A stretch of 64,000 bases of DNA, taken from positions 7,468-71,467 of the forward strand of contig DF237145.1 in assembly GCA_000708835.1 (NCBI GenBank), in the 5' to 3' direction. Position numbers and translations under genes: made by a program. Source of the DNA: Klebsormidium nitens. Lineage: Eukaryota; Streptophyta; Klebsormidiophyceae; Klebsormidiales; Klebsormidiaceae. The notes beneath the pieces are model-generated. The model worked only from the letters and a program-made list of their open reading frames with translations. It was not told the DNA's origin and searched no databases. Shown piece after piece: positions 1 through 13,073 of this stretch (position 1 is the stretch's first letter; each line of letters opens with the position of its first letter).

Positions 1-62
1 GAACGTCCTTCTAACCCCCCCCACCTTCGGCGCCCCCGCCGCCCCCCCCGCGGTTTTCGGTT

Positions 63-3000
63 GTGGCGCTCATCGACTGCCCTCTGCCGTACACTTCATT
101 CGCCGGTTGGTCGCTAACCACGCAGGGGGGGTTCACGAACAACATTTCCGCCGCTCTGGGGGGGTGCCAGAACCTGTCCACCGTGGCTGCGGTAGGGGGC
201 GTGAAAGTGGTGAAGGGCCCCGGGGGGCACGCGCTCGCGCAGGTCACGGCGACGCTGCAGGCGTACTGGCCGACCAGCGTGACGTCAGCGTTTCAGACCC
301 AGGTGCGTAAGCGGACAGTGTGATACCGAATTTCGATAGGAAGGAAAAATGAGACGTCAGCAAGTCGAATATAGCTGTGTAAGCGATCAGTGTGACCCCA
401 CGTTGTCGGAAAGAGCGTGTAAGAAACGGAGGCGGGCGCAGTACTCCAGGCGCGCCAGCAAAGAGCGTTACGTCACCGCTTTCAGAATCATGTCATGAGC
501 AAATAGCATGAGGTCAGAATCAGGCTGCTTGCGAAAGAATGTCAGCGCCCAGAAACTCGGTGCATGTAGAAATTCGTCTTGTTTTTTCTGCAGACGTTCA
601 AAAGACGACTTTGAGAAGAGAAAATAGACGATCGCGGTTCCGCTCGCTTTTCCTCATCGCAAACTTCCAGGTGCTTTCTTCTGTACGACAATAGCCTCCT
701 TTTGGACCTTTGTGAAAATTCGAGAACTCAATGTCCTCTCCTTCTCGAAAGCGCCCGTCTACCTTGTTTCTTAAGCATTTGTAGACTACCTGTCACACCA
801 TTCTCGCAAGCCCTTTGTGTTTCTTCAGAACCACCGATTAACGATTTAGTTCCTGCTTGGCAGATGAACGCCAGTTACGCCACGTGTCTCAACCAGCAAG
901 CAAATGCTGACGTCCGCAGCTGTCGGTACCTCCCACCGGGCTCGGATCAACTGAGCCCTCTCGCCGCCACCTTACTGAGCCTTAACGCAACTGCGGGGAC
1001 GTTACGCCCCACATTCCAGCCGACAGGTAAACTTCTCTCGAACCTCCCCACCTTCAAACCGATTCTCTTTCTATCTAGTTTTGGTTTTGTTTCTTCAGAG
1101 ATGCGAGCTGAAATCAAGTGCTCGGACAAGATGATCTGCCTAGGCGTCTTGCATTAGGCTTCCATGCTCGATCTTACGCCGTGATTCTGTGAGCATCCGA
1201 AGAGTCTCCTAGCCGCAATGCGGAAGTCCCACGTTTGTGAGCACTCTGGCATCTGCGGGTGCAGTCGTGCACTCGCTTTCACGTTGTTCATTGCTCCTTT
1301 CTGTGAAGGAAAAATGCGGTAGATCCCCATATTGCCGATTCCATGCGCGAAGGGGTTTGCTTTCTATTTTCTGGGTTTCTTCAGACTGATGCCCTGTTTT
1401 CTGACAAGCTCTCCCCGCCTTCTCTTTCGCAGTGACTGCCTACTCGCTGCCGGTCAACAGATCTTTGACCAACGTCACCTTAAGCTTCGCGCCCTACGAC
1501 CCGTCCGGGTCAACGCTACGCGTACTTAACCCCTCAAGTAACCCGGTTTTTGACTCCCAACTCAACGGCACCTTGGAGCAAACAGTCATTACAGTCGACT
1601 TGACCTCGATCTCAGTAGGCGTTCCAGTAACTTATAAGGCCGTCATTATGGCTTGGGACGGGATTACGGTCAACACGTATACAGTTAGCCTGACCCGCGT
1701 TCCTAACCGGGACGCATCTCTCCAATTCATCGCAACCAGTCCCAGCCAGATCGACCCTCCTTTCGCCACGTGGACAACCGTATACGCCACCAACGTGACC
1801 TATACGATAACGTCGTTTGCCATAAGAGCGCTGACGAACGACGCGTTTGCAAGCGTGGTTATCGGTAACCCCAGCAGTTACGGACCCCCGACAGCTGGCA
1901 GCGGGTCAACAAGCCTGATGTTATCCTACGGAATAAACCGGATCCCGATTACCGTAACGGCGGAGGACCCAACCGTTGTGCTAACCTACACAGTTTTTAT
2001 AACCCGTTTTCCGGACCCGACGATCCCCCTCGTCTGGTATCTGAGCGGGCCCCCTGCGGCGACGCAAAAGATGACGTCAACATTGACGTACACGGGCGCG
2101 GTGAATGGAGGGGCGTGCGCAGCGTGCACGTACATGTGTCTGCTAGACGGCGTAGATATGGTGAGGCGCTTTCTTCTTGGCAAAAGCTTTCGAGACGCGC
2201 GTTTCAATGGTAAGTCTGTAATGTACCAGCTGAAGATATTTCCAATCCTTAAGCTGTAGGATCAGTATCCTTCTAACTCAGAAGCTAGAACTAACCCTAG
2301 AACTAACCCTAGAACTTACGTTTCCCCCAATTTACCACTTACTACTCCAGACCCGTCCCAGGCTGGCAAGCGGGATATTCCTATCAATGCTTCCCATCCT
2401 TAGCATCACTCTTTTATCATTTGCGACTCTTACGATAGTGCACCTCCGTCAGCGGTTTGTTTGATTTGAGGGCGAGCATCTTGGTGCTCAATTGCTTTTC
2501 ATTTGGCTGCTAAAACAATCGGGCCACCCGAATCGGTAACAGGAGTCAACCGGTGGTGACCAATTATTTGAATTTGCTCCCATTCAAATGCCACATCGAC
2601 GAGAAAACACTCGTTCGTTCTCTCTGCTGAAAAATCGTTGCGGGAATCTGGACTTCGACTCTTTTGTCGATCATCCAGCATCAAGATGTCAGGGACGTTC
2701 CCGCTTGAAGAGATCGTCGAAACGACTAGCGGCAGACGTCACGAAAGACCTACAAGCTTACTGTGCGAACAGCGGAGAGCAAAACTTGCACTGCACTGGC
2801 AAGGAAGAGACTGTCAGATGAAATTGCAAGAAACACACGACGACGCGGTCTTCTGAACGACAGGAGAGACGAAAGGAACAGAAAAAGAACAAAGAAAACG
2901 GAAAAGTATAGCTCAATTAAGCGTCAATCTCGTTCCGCAGGTCGCGTCGCAATGCCCAGTCGCAACAGCGCCCACAATCCAAAACGGACTCGTCGCCTTC

Positions 3001-6000
3001 TCGTCGACGTTTGGCGTCAACTCCGACGGGAATTACACCCTGCACGTGTGGGCGAAAACCATCACCGGGATTACCGGCGACCCGGTCGACTACACGTGGC
3101 AGGTCGACACGGCGCCACCTGTCGCCGTCGTAACCAGCGGGCCCGTCGCGGGGTTGAACATGACAAGCGGGGACCTGAGGACGAGCAGTCAGAACGCGTT
3201 CTTTATGTTTCGGGGGACCGATAACGGCGCCGCTTTTTGCGGTGGCTGCACGTATCTTTGCCAGGTGGACGCCACTGGTTGGTGGCCGTGTGATGCGGAG
3301 CGCGGGATCGGGTACGGCGGGTTCGGGAGGGGGCGGCATGAGTTTAAGGTGCGCCGCGTTGGTCGGACGATGTTTTGGATCGAGAAAGATGGGTCTTGAG
3401 GTCAGACCTTTCACTACTTAGTCGCGTTCGGGGCCACTTTCTTGTCTGCCTTGTAGTTCTTGAAAGTTTCTGTTTAAGCGTCAAGTCGCGCCGCAGTTCC
3501 CCTGGAAGACTCTTCTCCACGACGCTAAGAAAGGAACTATTGCGCCGATGCCCAACAAATAGCCCCGTGGCTGGGAAGAAGATTTAGTGTACCGATGGAA
3601 GACTTGCAGACGGCAACTGCTGGAGAGGGCGCCACCTGGAACTCTGACAGGAAGGTTTTGAAGAGTAAGGCATCTGTCGGCCACCAACGATGCAAAGTGG
3701 CCGTGAGCTGCATTGGCACTTTACTCCGAGCCCTCTTCGCTTGCGCTCTTTTCCAGGTTTTAATTCTGTTAGCCGCTCACGAAGCTGACGCGCAATAGCT
3801 CAACCCCTGGTTTCATTACTCGCCGTTATGGGGAAGGCGCCCTTCTATCTACTTTCAATGGAGTCTCTTAACCCCAGTCGACTTTCTGACGCTAACCAAG
3901 CAACAAAACCGCTGTCCCCTTAGATGTTGACAAAGGTTTGATATGGCCGGCCAAACCGGGGCCTCAAAACTCATGCCTTCTCTTCGACCAGGTCTCTGCT
4001 ACGGACGCTGCCGGGAACGTCCAAATCGTCCCGACCTCTCTCTTCTGGACGATTGACTACACGCCTCCTTATATCGCCATAACCTCTCCCCCGCCCCCCC
4101 GGACCGCCAACGAAACCGTCCAACTCGCCTTCTGGGGGGGCGCCTTTGGCTCTTCAACGGCCCCCTGCGACGGGTGTGAATACGCCTGCCAGCTGGACGG
4201 GGGTATTCCCATCGACTGCGACTCCCCGGTTGTGTTTGAGGACCTGACGGAAGGCTGGCACTTTGCGACGGTTGTAGTGACGGACCGTGACGGGGCGTCA
4301 ATCAGCAGTGCCAGCTGCGACTGGACCGTCGATCTGACGGGACCAACGGCACAGATTCGCTACCCGCCGCCTGATCCCACCCCCGCGCCGAATGCGTTCT
4401 TCAGGTGAACTGCCAGCTTCTCGAAAGGTGGAAAGACTTTTGCGGTCACTACAGTTCAAGCGTTGTACCAGTAATTATCTCTATCTGGCAAACCTTCTGC
4501 ATTATCTCTTCCTGTTGGCAATCCGTGATCCAGTTGTCCGCACTCTATCGCCTGTAATTCCGGAAGTGCGTCTTAATCGAGCCCTCTGAATTTCCGGGAC
4601 TTGTGCCGATACTGTGTTCTCTGATTATTGGCTTCTCCGAAGGGTGCTGTTCTACCCCCTCTATTCCCACCTTTTCGTCCTCACCCCTGAATCTGTATGC
4701 CAGGTGTTCGGCTTGAAATCGCGCTAAAAGTACGTTCTCGAGCTGACCTTCTTTAAGTGGACCTTATAGAAGCTCGACGCGAGCCGAAATCGTCTGAAAA
4801 CAAGAACACAAGGAAATATCGCCGTTTGCCTCGGATGTGACGTCTAAAACGTAGCAAAGAGCAGCATAAAAGGGAGTACGAATACCTGCAACAAATCACG
4901 AGTCACTGAAAGTCTGCTTTCACCTTGCAGGCTTTACGGGTTCGACAACGGCACCGACTGCGCCTACGCCTGCTCCTTCTTCTGCTCCCTCGATTCCGCT
5001 CCGTTCCTTCCGTGCTCCTCCTCCAACGGAACCAACACCTACGCGGTCGACTCCCTCGCGGCGGGCGACCACTCCTTCTCCGTATACGCTATCGACGCGG
5101 TCGGGAACGCGGGCCAATCGGGGACTTACACGTGGAACATCAACCCGTGGCTCCCGACAGGGTTCGTGCTCAGCGGCCCAAACACGGCGGTTCCCGTCAA
5201 GAACACGAGCGCGGAATTCGATCTCGCTGCGAAGATCGTCGGGGTTAGCTGTACGGCTTGCAGCGTCGGGTGTTCGCTGGACGGAGGGCCGGAGACCCCT
5301 TGTAGCAGCTTGGCGCCGTTGCAGTTCAAGGGGCTGGCGGACGGCGAACACAGCCTGGTGCGCGCGCGCGTTCTAAATCCCTAAAACCCTAAACGTCTAA
5401 AATCCTAAAATCCTAAAATTTAAAAAACCTGTCCGTTGTTCATTGCATACACTCCAGCCGGGCTCTTCACCCTCGAACCTATTAACCTACTGACGTTTGA
5501 AGGCTAGCGAAGCGTCTCCATTGTGAATGCGGAGGGCGACAGGTCGCGAACAAGCTCAGTCACTCATGAAGCGCTCTCAAGAAATTTTCACACGGCCTGC
5601 CGTGATCATCCTAATCTCTGCTGACGCTGCAGCTGACATCACTTTGACGTCTTGTCGCGAGGCCAGCCGTAATAAAACCCAGCTGTAAAACTCCCGGCCT
5701 TCGATGTGATCAGTGGTGCAGGGGAAAGCGCTCTTGCGCTCCCAAGCTTTGACCTCCGCGGTTAGGGGGCATCCCGGGGATCCCGCTGACGCTGACGTCA
5801 CGCTGACGCAGGTCCTGCTTGTGAGCGAGCCGAGCGGCAACTCGTCCTACTCCCAGGCGTACGTTTGGAAAGTCGACACGACCCCCCCCGTCCCTGCTAT
5901 TAAAACAGCCCCCCCCGTCGTGACCGCCGCCAAACAGGCCAGCTTCGCATTCAGCGCAACGGACAACACCGCTCCGGGAGGGGGGGCGTGTCGGCAGTGC

Positions 6001-9000
6001 ATGTATAGTTGCGCGCTATTTCCGGTGACGAATTTGACGACGTGCGGTAACGGCACGGTGAGTTTCTGCTTGCTTGATGTCCGGATAGAAGTGAACGGGC
6101 TGGAGGTGTTTTTTTGAAAGGGAGTATGAAAGATAAGAATTTGCCTTGCAAGGACGGCTGCGATTGAAGAGGCGACGGCTCGATGTTCTTGTGTCTTTTG
6201 GTAGGGGGCCGCGTTTCTTTGTCGAAAGTCATTTCAGAGGGAATCGGGTTTGGCGTATGAAAGTTTTTGAGGTCTGCTGCTCAATTCCTTTCAAGGTCCT
6301 TATTCTCAGCAATAGGATTAGTCACGACTTGTCCATCCCGTTTACTGAGAGGCAATAAAGAAGCACCAGAAGTGCAAGCCTTCTCGACTCTCCGAGCTTT
6401 GTTGATGAACTTGACGTTCGGAACGCATTTCCTTATTCTGCAGTACTTCTTCCGCTTTGAAGCTTTGCACTTTTAATGAGACTTTGGTTGTTTGAGACTC
6501 TTCTTTCTTTCTTTACGTCAGCCGCGTAGTCCAATCTAAACAGCGTCTCTCGTCTTTTTCACAGGGCACAACGTTCAGCGGTTTAGGCGTCCCGGGCAAA
6601 GTCACAACCTACACGTTCGTCGTCCAAGCCACAGACCCCGCCGGCAACGTCAGCCCCGCCCTGTCCACGTCATACAATTTCACCGTCAACCTCGCGCCGC
6701 CAAAGGTCGCCATTCAGAGCGCGCCACGTGTCACCAACCAGACCACGGTCGCGCTTAACCTGACCGCGTCCTCATTTGGGGGTGCCCAGAGCTGCCCCGA
6801 CTGCGACTTCCTCTGCAAATTGGATAACGCCACGTGGCAGAGCTGCGTCCACGTGGCCAACAGCGGCGCGCCGAGGATCACCTCCGGGGGGGTAAACTTT
6901 ACGCTGTCCAGTTTGGGGGGTGCCGCGAATGCTGCCCCGCAGCCGGGGCAGGGAGTTTCCACGCAGAGGTTACTCTTAGACAGCGTGGGTTTGCAGGCAA
7001 ACCCCGCGGTTAGTGACCAGACGAACGCGGTTACGCTGGACCCTAGTCCGATCGCCCAGTATTACGAGTGGCTCCACTCTTTGTCGAGCCAGCATTCGAA
7101 CACTGTAGCAGGTTCTCTTTTTGAAGTTTCGGGGGGAGAGGATTCTAGTCCGCCTCCGATGACGTCAGACGAAAACCCTGTTACCCGGTCACAAGGCGCC
7201 GCGGTTCTTTTAGCCACGTCCCCCCCACCTCCGCCGCCGGTTCCAGTAAGCGCAAGCTCCCCCCCGGCGGCAGCATCCGCCTCTTTCGACAATAGCACAG
7301 GGTCTCTGGTTCTTTTCCTCTCGGGACTAAGCCCTGGGCCCCATACGTTACTCATCAACGCAACGGACAGCCTAGCTAACAGCAATGTAACGGCGATCCA
7401 GTGGTCGGTGGAAGTAGACCCTCCAACCGGGAAACTAACGGTCGCAGAGACTGTGAACCAGAACCCATTTGCTGTCGATCTTGTGTTCGACAAAGTGTGC
7501 GTCTTTCCGACGCTCGCCAACGCGAGTTCCGGCTCCGGAAAAGCGTTTCCGGCCGGTTGGAACGGCGGAATCCGGCTGAGCGCCGGAGCGCAGTTGGTGG
7601 GCTTTGGGCCCCGCAACGCCAGCAGCGCGTATACGCTACTAATCCGGTCCATAAGCGATGGGCCCGTGACGGTGTCGCTCCTTCAGCAAAGCTGCTTTGA
7701 CGGGGCCGGGAATGGCAACCGGCCAATCACAGGTGCGGATTCTTTTCTTTTCCTCACATTGAAGGCATAAGCACTGGCCGCGAATTGCCAATATGCAACT
7801 GGCCCTGTAGACCTCTACACGGTGCTCGAAAGCTGTTCCGGAATTCACAAGAAAAGGGCTGCTTGTCTCAAACAGTGTGGCCCATGTTCATCGACAACTC
7901 CGATTCGGGCTGCTCAAAACGGAAGCTTTTGATCGCTTCTTCTGCGTCGCGCTGACACTCTGCTTTAGGCATGGCAGCACACGGCTATCGAATCAAACAG
8001 TTCCTTCTTGAACTCGAAAGGAATGGAAGGTCGTTTACCCTCATCAGAACTCAGGGTAAAATACAAAGTTTGTCTCGAAGGTTGTCAAGTGGCCTCTCGT
8101 AGTCAAACGACTTACAACAATTATGGGTCCTTGCGTCTTTCAAGTTCCCTTTCACCACTGCAGTGTCAGGCTCACTGGAATCAAGCATCAGACTTCCCAC
8201 TCTTAATACCTTTCCAATTGAAGATGGTCCGCACAGCCTGCCCACTTGACATCGTTCTCTGCATTCCAGTGCGGACGTATCTCGACTCAACCGCCCCCAC
8301 CGTCTCTCTGTCCGTCGACGCAAACCCCCTCGGCAGCGCGAGCGGCGTTTTCGTCGCCAACTGGAGCCCCATCACTTTTCAAGCACAGATGAGGTTAGTG
8401 TTTACGGTCTCAACAAAGATATCCATGAACTGAGACGATATGCAAATCACCGCCTTGCAATAGGTTAAGTTAGTATAAAGTTTAGAATGGGTACGAAAAA
8501 GGCACGTCACCGCGTGGAGGTGCTAAGAGTTAGTGGAGGCCTTTTTTCCTCTTGTCTTAGCATTATCTTTCTTGAAGATCCTCCAGTCTTACCGACTTTT
8601 ATAGAGAGTCTTCTCTCCACCGGAAACACATTGAAGCGACGCCTCACAAGGCGTTGATTAGAAGATGCTCCTTTCTGGAATAATAGTTCTCGCCAACCTC
8701 TCAGCTTATCGGATTCGCTTGTGCCTTCCTTCAGAATTCAGATTGTCCCCGGACTGTATCTTGTCTTGTCTTATCTTATGTATCTGTGCACATCTCCAAC
8801 CCACGTATTCACAAAAACAGTATTTTGCGGTCCTTGCAGTGAGGCGGTGGTTGCCCCTGACGGCTGGAAAGCGCTCCTTTCGAACGGGCAAGCCGGCGAC
8901 CTCCAGATCCTCAAAACCAGTCCCTTCATCGGGTCCTCGAACAGCACCACTGGTCCCACTGCCGTCAGTTTCACAGCCACCCCCTTCGCTGAGGGCTGGG

Positions 9001-11276
9001 TGAACCTTTCCGTTCCGGTGGGGGTGCTGACGGACTGGGCCGGAAACGGAAACGCCGCGTCAAACCAGGTGTGCTGCAAAGTTACTTCTCAACTTTGCTC
9101 GAGAACCACTCGCCGCTTCCCCTCAGCAGAGGCGGTTTTTGCAACATTCCATTCTTTTTGGTTTTATAAAGCTGGGGCGTGTTGCCACAATCTGCACTTT
9201 CCCTTGGTGGCGGCCTTAGAGCAAAGGCCATTGTCAACGTCGACCCGGTTGTCAGCTTTCTTATGGGAGTTTTGAGTAAGACGGGAGGTAGGCTGACTTT
9301 TTATTCGAGCCTTCTGAACTTCACTTCTGCTGCACCAGCGGAGATCTTAAGAGCGGCCTACACACCCGAAGCACGCCGGCGCCGAATGCTTGCAGGGGAA
9401 ATCTTTTTCTCCTTCCTCTTCCTTCACGATCCACATACTCTCTTCACCTTTGCCCCAGATTGCCATCCTATATGACGTCACCGCACCCCAGGCCACCCTC
9501 AGCAGCAACGTCAGCGCCACGTCAGCACAGGCCTCGTTCGCCGTCCGCATCTCTTTCAGCGAGCGCGTGGCGCAGTTCACGGGCGCATCCATCATGACCT
9601 CCGGGGGATCCCTCGCGTCCTTTGCTGACGTCAGCGGCGACGGCACCCTGTACACGGCCGTGGTTAGCACTAACCAGGGCCAAACCGTGACGATTCAGCT
9701 GAGAGACGGGGCCGCCACGGACCTCGCTGGGAATCCGAGCGTGGCGTCCAATGCGATCACAACACGTGGCGGTAAGTGGCAGCTGCTTTCAACGCTTGTT
9801 TTCAGCAGGTTCCAAACTCTCGCTATAAAGTTTGGAGACGTGCAACATGATGAAAGAGTACCGTTGCGCGAAAGCCTGGTTAGGGAGATCTTGAGGAAAG
9901 AGTGACGCCAGCAAGGCCGGCTTGGAATGTCACTTCATTATTGTTACTTTTCTGGTCGCGTTTCTTGTCGCAATCTGCAGGATGACGGTTCCTTGTCCAT
10001 GTCTATTTGGCAATGATTGATTGAAGGGGTCGGAGGTTTCTTCTGCTTTGTAGTTTTCATCTAAAACCCTGATATCCCTGAAACCAGTGAAATTTCACAG
10101 TTCAGTACACTTCCTGTAAGTCTTCTCAAGTTTCATCGAGAAAGCAAGCGGCGCAAAGCGAAACGGAGCTCTGACGTGTCAGTTCGGAACGTGGTCGAAA
10201 TGCAACATCCTTATGAAAAGACACCGCCTCAGTTGCGATTCCCGTCCTTTGTCCTCTATCCGGAGGTCTCAGAGTACATTTTTCATCGCATCTTTCGGTG
10301 CGATCTGAACTTACACTTTCCTTATGCAGTGGATATTGTGACTGCACCAGCCGCGAAAGCCGGTCTTTCCGCCACGTGGATAGCCGGCATCGTTCTGGTT
10401 TCCCTGGCGTCAATCGTGGGCAGCGTCGCCGCCTACATGTACCTGAAACGGAAGCAGCAGAACGGAACGGAAGCGGAAAGCTCGAGCGAGGAAGGAACGA
10501 GTAACAGTGTGTCAGATGGGCGGGTCTCGAGGAGGCGAACTGACACAAGCAGAAAACGACTGGCGCACCGGAAACGGTATGAGGAGGATTCTGCCCAAAG
10601 CCTTACCGCGAGCGAAAGTGCGGACGAGCGGACGGAACCTCGGAGGCGGAACGGAAGGGAGCGGATAAGGGAACCGAGGGAACGGTCCGAGTACGAATCG
10701 GATGAGAGGAGGGGCGAGCGGAGGGAGGAGAGGTTCGACGACAAAAGAAGAGGTGGCGGAGGCTCGAAGCGAGCTGTGCGAAATGGAGGGGAGGAGGTTG
10801 TGAGGCATAAGAAGGCAGAAACCGGCCAGGTTAACTATAACGATGAGGTTAGAGAGAGAAGCCGTGAGACAGCTCATCGAAGCCGAGACCATGGGAGTCC
10901 AACCAGGCGACGGAAACCAGACCGCGAGCAGGAGATCCGGCCGGAGGATGACGAAGTTCTGACGTCACACCGTCAGCGTTCAAGCAGAAAGGGAAGGCCC
11001 CTCCGGGAAGAGGAGGTTTACGCGGAAGAAGGCGACGCCCCGACGTCACCTCGTCGTCACGTGAATAGTAAAAGAAGGCCCGATCGCCAAGAGGAGATTT
11101 GGGAGGAGGATGACGATGTCCCGACGTCACATCGTCAACAGTCGAGTAGAAGGAGAAGACCAATGCAAGACGAGGTACTGTCTGATGAAAGCGCCGATCG
11201 GCGAGTCAGGAAACCGAAGCACGGCAGACTTCGAGCAAGGCCAACGGAAAGATATGATCAAAGGATAATGCAGTAA
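63..11276 (+). CDS. Large single-pass membrane protein with cadherin-like and Ig-like ectodomain (5' partial)
   Basis: Exons joined in consistent phase: ~63 or 126..302, 864..1026, 1433..2160, 2941..3348, 3992..4404, 4931..5357, 5812..6057, 6565..7732, 8270..8393, 8840..9068, 9459..9771, 10330..11276 (TAA). From exon 864 on this gives 1721 aa; the 5' end lies outside the window and the first exon's left edge is unresolved. Exons 2-3 hold two cadherin-like beta-sandwich repeats. Then come about seven modules with a CxxCxYxCxLDG core and a GxHxFxVxAxDxxGN plus W(K/Q)VDTTPP tail, the seventh carrying a Pro/Ser-rich insert (about 7140-7290). Three bacterial-Ig-like repeats follow, ending in TDxAGN. 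A transmembrane helix (about 10370-10440, WIAGIVLVSLASIVGSVAAY) separates the ectodomain from a highly charged Arg/Glu tail. Many NxS/T sites fit an exported ectodomain. I infer a cell-surface adhesion or receptor-like protein; ligand unknown. The acceptor at 829 is an alternative for exon 2 but breaks phase. Confidence 0.82.
5378..5427. repeat. Telomere-like CCCTAAA tract inside an intron
   Basis: Degenerate CCCTAAA/CCTAAAA units follow directly after the donor of the exon ending at 5357. They match the plant-type telomere repeat. The tract is short and imperfect, so it is an interstitial remnant rather than a chromosome end. Confidence 0.6.
10920..11190 (+). repeat. 27-residue (81-bp) repeats in the cytoplasmic tail
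   Basis: Inside the last exon the tail contains three consecutive 27-aa units and a partial fourth. They begin KPDREQEI, RPLREEEV, RPDRQEEI and RPMQDEV. Each full unit has an acidic block (EDDE, EEGD, EDDD), a central TS-H/P-R motif and a basic Arg/Lys/Ser end. At DNA level each full unit carries a GACGTCAC-like core. The units alternate acidic and basic patches; no known domain is recognised. Confidence 0.75.
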
Positions 11277-13073
11277 TCAAGACTTCAAATCTAGTGGGTA
11301 CAATTTTCTAGCTAGGCAAAACCAGTGTGCGTACGAAGGTCTAAAGTAGCATTATGCATTACACTTGCACGATAAACGCTTGCCCAATAATAGAGTTCTT
11401 CTCCATGCAACCTTTGGAGCCATGCACATGGGAAATGATGGACCGGCTAACTCGGTCTTATCAGGAATTACCGCGTAAATTTGCCTGCCAGCCTCATGAC
11501 CACAAAGTCAATCGCCTCTTGGAGCGCAGCTGTAATACCGAGACACCAGTCCATCGTTTTTCAGTGCATGATCCATTAAGTGCATTGATATCGGTCGCGA
11601 TAATCCTATACCCGGTCCGGCTTTGCTCTTTGACCCCTTGCGGCCGGGCTCGTGCATGCATTTACGTCCACATGACGTCTTTCGAATCTAACGGCAAGGT
11701 CTCAAAAGGTCCCAAGGTCAGTGCACATGCACTTGCTTCTTTGACGGTTTTCACCGCGCGCATGCAGATCGTGCAATTAAGCATACCTAGCTAGAAGCTA
11801 GGCGCTGAAATTCTCGATCCTTAAGATGTGCTTCCCAAAACTATCTATATATCATATTGCTTGTGCATGCATTCCCACGTCTGGTATAGGCCTATCATGC
11901 ATGACGAGGTGCTCATTGCATGTATTTCATGCAGTCTAAAGGGCTGTTTGAGGGTGGCGCCCGCGGGGATCACTGGCCGCCGGCCAGCACTGATCGAGTG
12001 ACCAACTTACAAGTTTGCTTCGATCCGACAAGGCACTGGCAAAGGAAGAGTTCTCTGCGCATGATCCGACAGCGTTTGAACGTGGACGCAGGCATCACGT
12101 GGCCAGGTGCACGTATGCGCAGCCGCCGGAACTTTGTCCCGGTATTGGGTATGGGGTTTGCTCCTGGTCTACGATTTGGCGTTATTGACGTTATGCTTTG
12201 CTCTTTGACCCCTTGCGGCCGGGCTCGTGCATGCATTTACGTCCACATGACGTCTTTCGATCTAACGGCAAGGTCTCAAAAGGTCCCAAGGTCAGTGCAC
12301 ATGCACTTGCTTCTTTGACGGTTTTCACCGCGCGCATGCAGATCGTGCAATTAAGCATACCTAGCTAGAAGCTAGGCGCTGAAATTCTCGATCCTTAAGA
12401 TGTGCTTCCCAAAACTATCTATATATCATATTGCTTGTGCATGCATTCCCACGTCTGGTATAGGCCTATCATGCATGACGAGGTGCTCATTGCATGTATT
12501 TCATGCAGTCTAAAGGGCTGTTTGAGGGTGGCGCCCGCGGGGATCACTGGCCGCCGGCCAGCACTGATCGAGTGACCAACTTACAAGTTTGCTTCGATCC
12601 GACAAGGCACTGGCAAAGGAAGAGTTCTCTGCGCATGATCCGACAGCGTTTGAACGTGGACGCAGGCATCACGTGGCCAGGTGCACGTATGCGCAGCCGC
12701 CGGAACTTTGTCCCGGTATTGGGTATGGGGTTTGCTCCTGGTCTACGATTTGGCGTTATTGACGTTATGATTTTCAGCACCGAGACATCGGTCACTTTGT
12801 CCGCGGATGCAACATGTGGGAAGGCACCGGGGGACAGCCGGGGCACTCAGGCTCTGTTTGGATACAACATGACCGTGGGATCAGAGGTCCTACACTCTCA
12901 AGCTTGCGGCCATGCTGACACCGGTCCTGTGCACATCAACATGCATCATTTCCACGTCGAGCGAGTGTTGCACGCCCGTGTATCCGTGGCTTATGGACCC
13001 TATGATACCTCTGTTAGGTAACAAAGTCTACCTTTCTTGAACGCAGGGGTGTTCTTTCGTGTTTTCTCAGACT
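11277..13073. other. Gene-free interval between convergent genes, mostly a tandem duplication
   Basis: This lies between the stop of the membrane protein and the stop of the ethylene receptor, which are convergent. It holds the 575-bp tandem repeat (11621-12769) and short unique flanks. The longest open frame (12494-13021, 175 codons) runs out of repeat copy 2 into unique sequence and has no recognisable motif. The equivalent frame in copy 1 starts at 11920 and stops at 12318, so I do not call a gene. Confidence 0.6.
11621..12769. repeat. Direct tandem duplication, 575 + 574 bp, nearly identical
   Basis: Copy 1 spans 11621-12195 and copy 2 spans 12196-12769, head to tail. By eye the only difference is one A: TTTCGAATCTAACG in copy 1 against TTTCGATCTAACG in copy 2. 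Both contain several GCATGC palindromes. Homology ends sharply at 12769/12770, where copy 2 continues into unique sequence. Such identity means a very recent duplication or an assembly duplicate. No transposase frame, terminal inverted repeats or target-site duplication was seen. Confidence 0.92.

Noticed and set aside
829-863. Acceptor at 829 for the second exon of the first gene
   Set aside because: Phase does not match the exon ending at 302; the acceptor before 864 does.
2161-2209. Donor at 2210 (GGTAAGT) for the third exon of the first gene
   Set aside because: It breaks phase and removes the conserved Cys. The donor at 2161 joins CLLDGVDM to VASQC in phase.
11621-12769. Long terminal repeats of a retrotransposon
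   Set aside because: The copies are directly adjacent with no internal region, and no primer-binding site, polypurine tract or pol frame is visible.
12494-13021. 175-codon open frame running out of the tandem repeat
   Set aside because: Mostly repeat sequence, no recognisable motif, and the same start in copy 1 leads to an early stop.
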